From NCBI GenBank assembly GCA_029259945.1, contig JAJDEF010000022.1, positions 372,001-436,000 of the forward strand: DNA of 64,000 nt, in the 5' to 3' direction. The DNA comes from Planctomycetota bacterium. GTDB taxonomy: Bacteria > Planctomycetota > Planctomycetia > Pirellulales > Lacipirellulaceae. Below, piece by piece: positions 63,589 through 64,000 of the stretch. The translations under genes were made by a program, and so were the position numbers. The notes under the pieces are model-generated. The model saw only the letters and a program-made list of their open reading frames with translations, was not told the DNA's origin and searched no databases. Every line of letters starts with the position of its first letter. The stretch's first letter is position 1.

Positions 63589-64000
63589 TCATGTGCCTGA
63601 CAAACTATCGCGTTTCTGTATCCCCCTTGTAGAACGCGTCCTTTTCCACGTAATACCAGTGCACATCAAGGCCGAAAGCAGGAGGAGGCTACTTGTTGGC
63701 TCGGGGACTGCAGCTGCATTGTGTTGAAAAGAGACCCATTCTGAGATTCCGTGTGCAACAGTCGTATTATTGCCAAAGAAGATACGTTCTTCGCTGCCGT
63801 AGTTGGCGTTGTCGGTAATCAGAACGTGGCTCAATACCAGCGAATTGTCCTGGAACAGGGAAATGGCACTACCGGAACTTAGCCCCGCTACTTCTATTCG
63901 ATAATCATGGAAAATCGAATCCGTATCAATGTTTGCCGATGGACCTTGAAATCCTCCCGAGGTGAGAAAGAAAACTTCGTCAATTCCGATATAGACGACG
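63589..64000 (-). CDS. PEP-CTERM surface protein, N-terminus beyond the window
   Basis: The frame is open from the last bases of the window to the stop at 63589, giving about 137 residues of a C-terminus. Readable features are a beta-rich region (GIDEVFFLTSGGFQGPSANI; SGSAISLFQDNSLVLS; GSEERIFFGNNTTVAHG), then VPEPTSSLLLLSALMCTGIT and a basic tail KRTRSTR. This is a PEP-CTERM sorting signal recognised by an exosortase. It is the second such protein in the window. The start codon and signal peptide are off the edge. Confidence 0.8.
   Translation of the reverse strand, partial: VVYIGIDEVFFLTSGGFQGPSANIDTDSIFHDYRIEVAGLSSGSAISLFQDNSLVLSHVLITDNANYGSEERIFFGNNTTVAHGISEWVSFQHNAAAVPEPTSSLLLLSALMCTGITWKRTRSTRGIQKRDSLSGT

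Overview
The window looks like a planctomycete chromosome, probably Pirellulales-like. The reasons are moderate GC, two surface proteins ending in VPEP-type PEP-CTERM signals, a dockerin-like GDFDADDDVDGADF segment typical of planctomycete exported proteins, tandem unequal clpP genes behind the trigger factor gene, and weak or absent Shine-Dalgarno sequences at many genes. The genus cannot be fixed from the sequence alone.

Region 1 (1-46.8 kb) is a very large surface-polysaccharide locus, almost all on the minus strand and therefore read from high to low coordinates. It has three blocks. (a) 36.9-46.8 kb holds a CDP-glucose branched/deoxy-sugar cassette (rfbF, rfbG, a C-methyltransferase, a 3,5-epimerase, a reductase), a CmcI-type methyltransferase, an FkbM methyltransferase, and GT4, GT2 and GT11 glycosyltransferases. 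A strong minus-strand intrinsic terminator at 36.9 kb closes it. (b) 26.5-36.8 kb holds a PLP-dependent 3-dehydratase-like enzyme (catalytic Lys replaced by His), FkbM, GT25 and GT10 enzymes, a WecA-type priming transferase with an extra C-terminal domain, a nucleotide-sugar epimerase, a flippase and an AsnB-like amidotransferase. (c) 1-21.4 kb holds a methyltransferase, a Wzy/ligase-like membrane protein, GT4 enzymes, a DUF362 protein, a PaaK/CapK-like adenylating enzyme, a bi-domain oxidoreductase, a PglD/NeuD-type acetyltransferase, a second (PglC/WcaJ-type) priming transferase, a heparinase II/III-family protein, nucleotide-sugar dehydrogenases, a LegC-like aminotransferase, wecC and wecB (cut by the window edge).

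Between blocks b and c lies a likely sulfation module: an unusual fusion of a pyruvate-kinase catalytic core to ATP sulfurylase, and a divergent sulfotransferase. Together they suggest that the exported glycan is sulfated. A Cys-free FGE-fold PEP-CTERM protein sits beside them, behind a run of nine G.

Region 2 (47-64 kb) is housekeeping plus lineage-specific genes: an M28 peptidase/glutaminyl cyclase-like protein, an ASCH protein, tRNA-Gly(GCC), tig-clpP1-clpP2, a toxin-antitoxin pair fused in one frame behind a palindromic operator, a coiled-coil lipoprotein, gap, panB, a DCC-family protein, two large uncharacterised proteins, a DUF3592 protein and a truncated PEP-CTERM protein.

The most unusual observations are the pyruvate kinase-ATP sulfurylase fusion with its neighbouring sulfotransferase, the single-frame toxin-antitoxin fusion, a compact foldable element at 21.56-21.64 kb, and G/C homopolymer tracts at surface-glycan and surface-protein genes.
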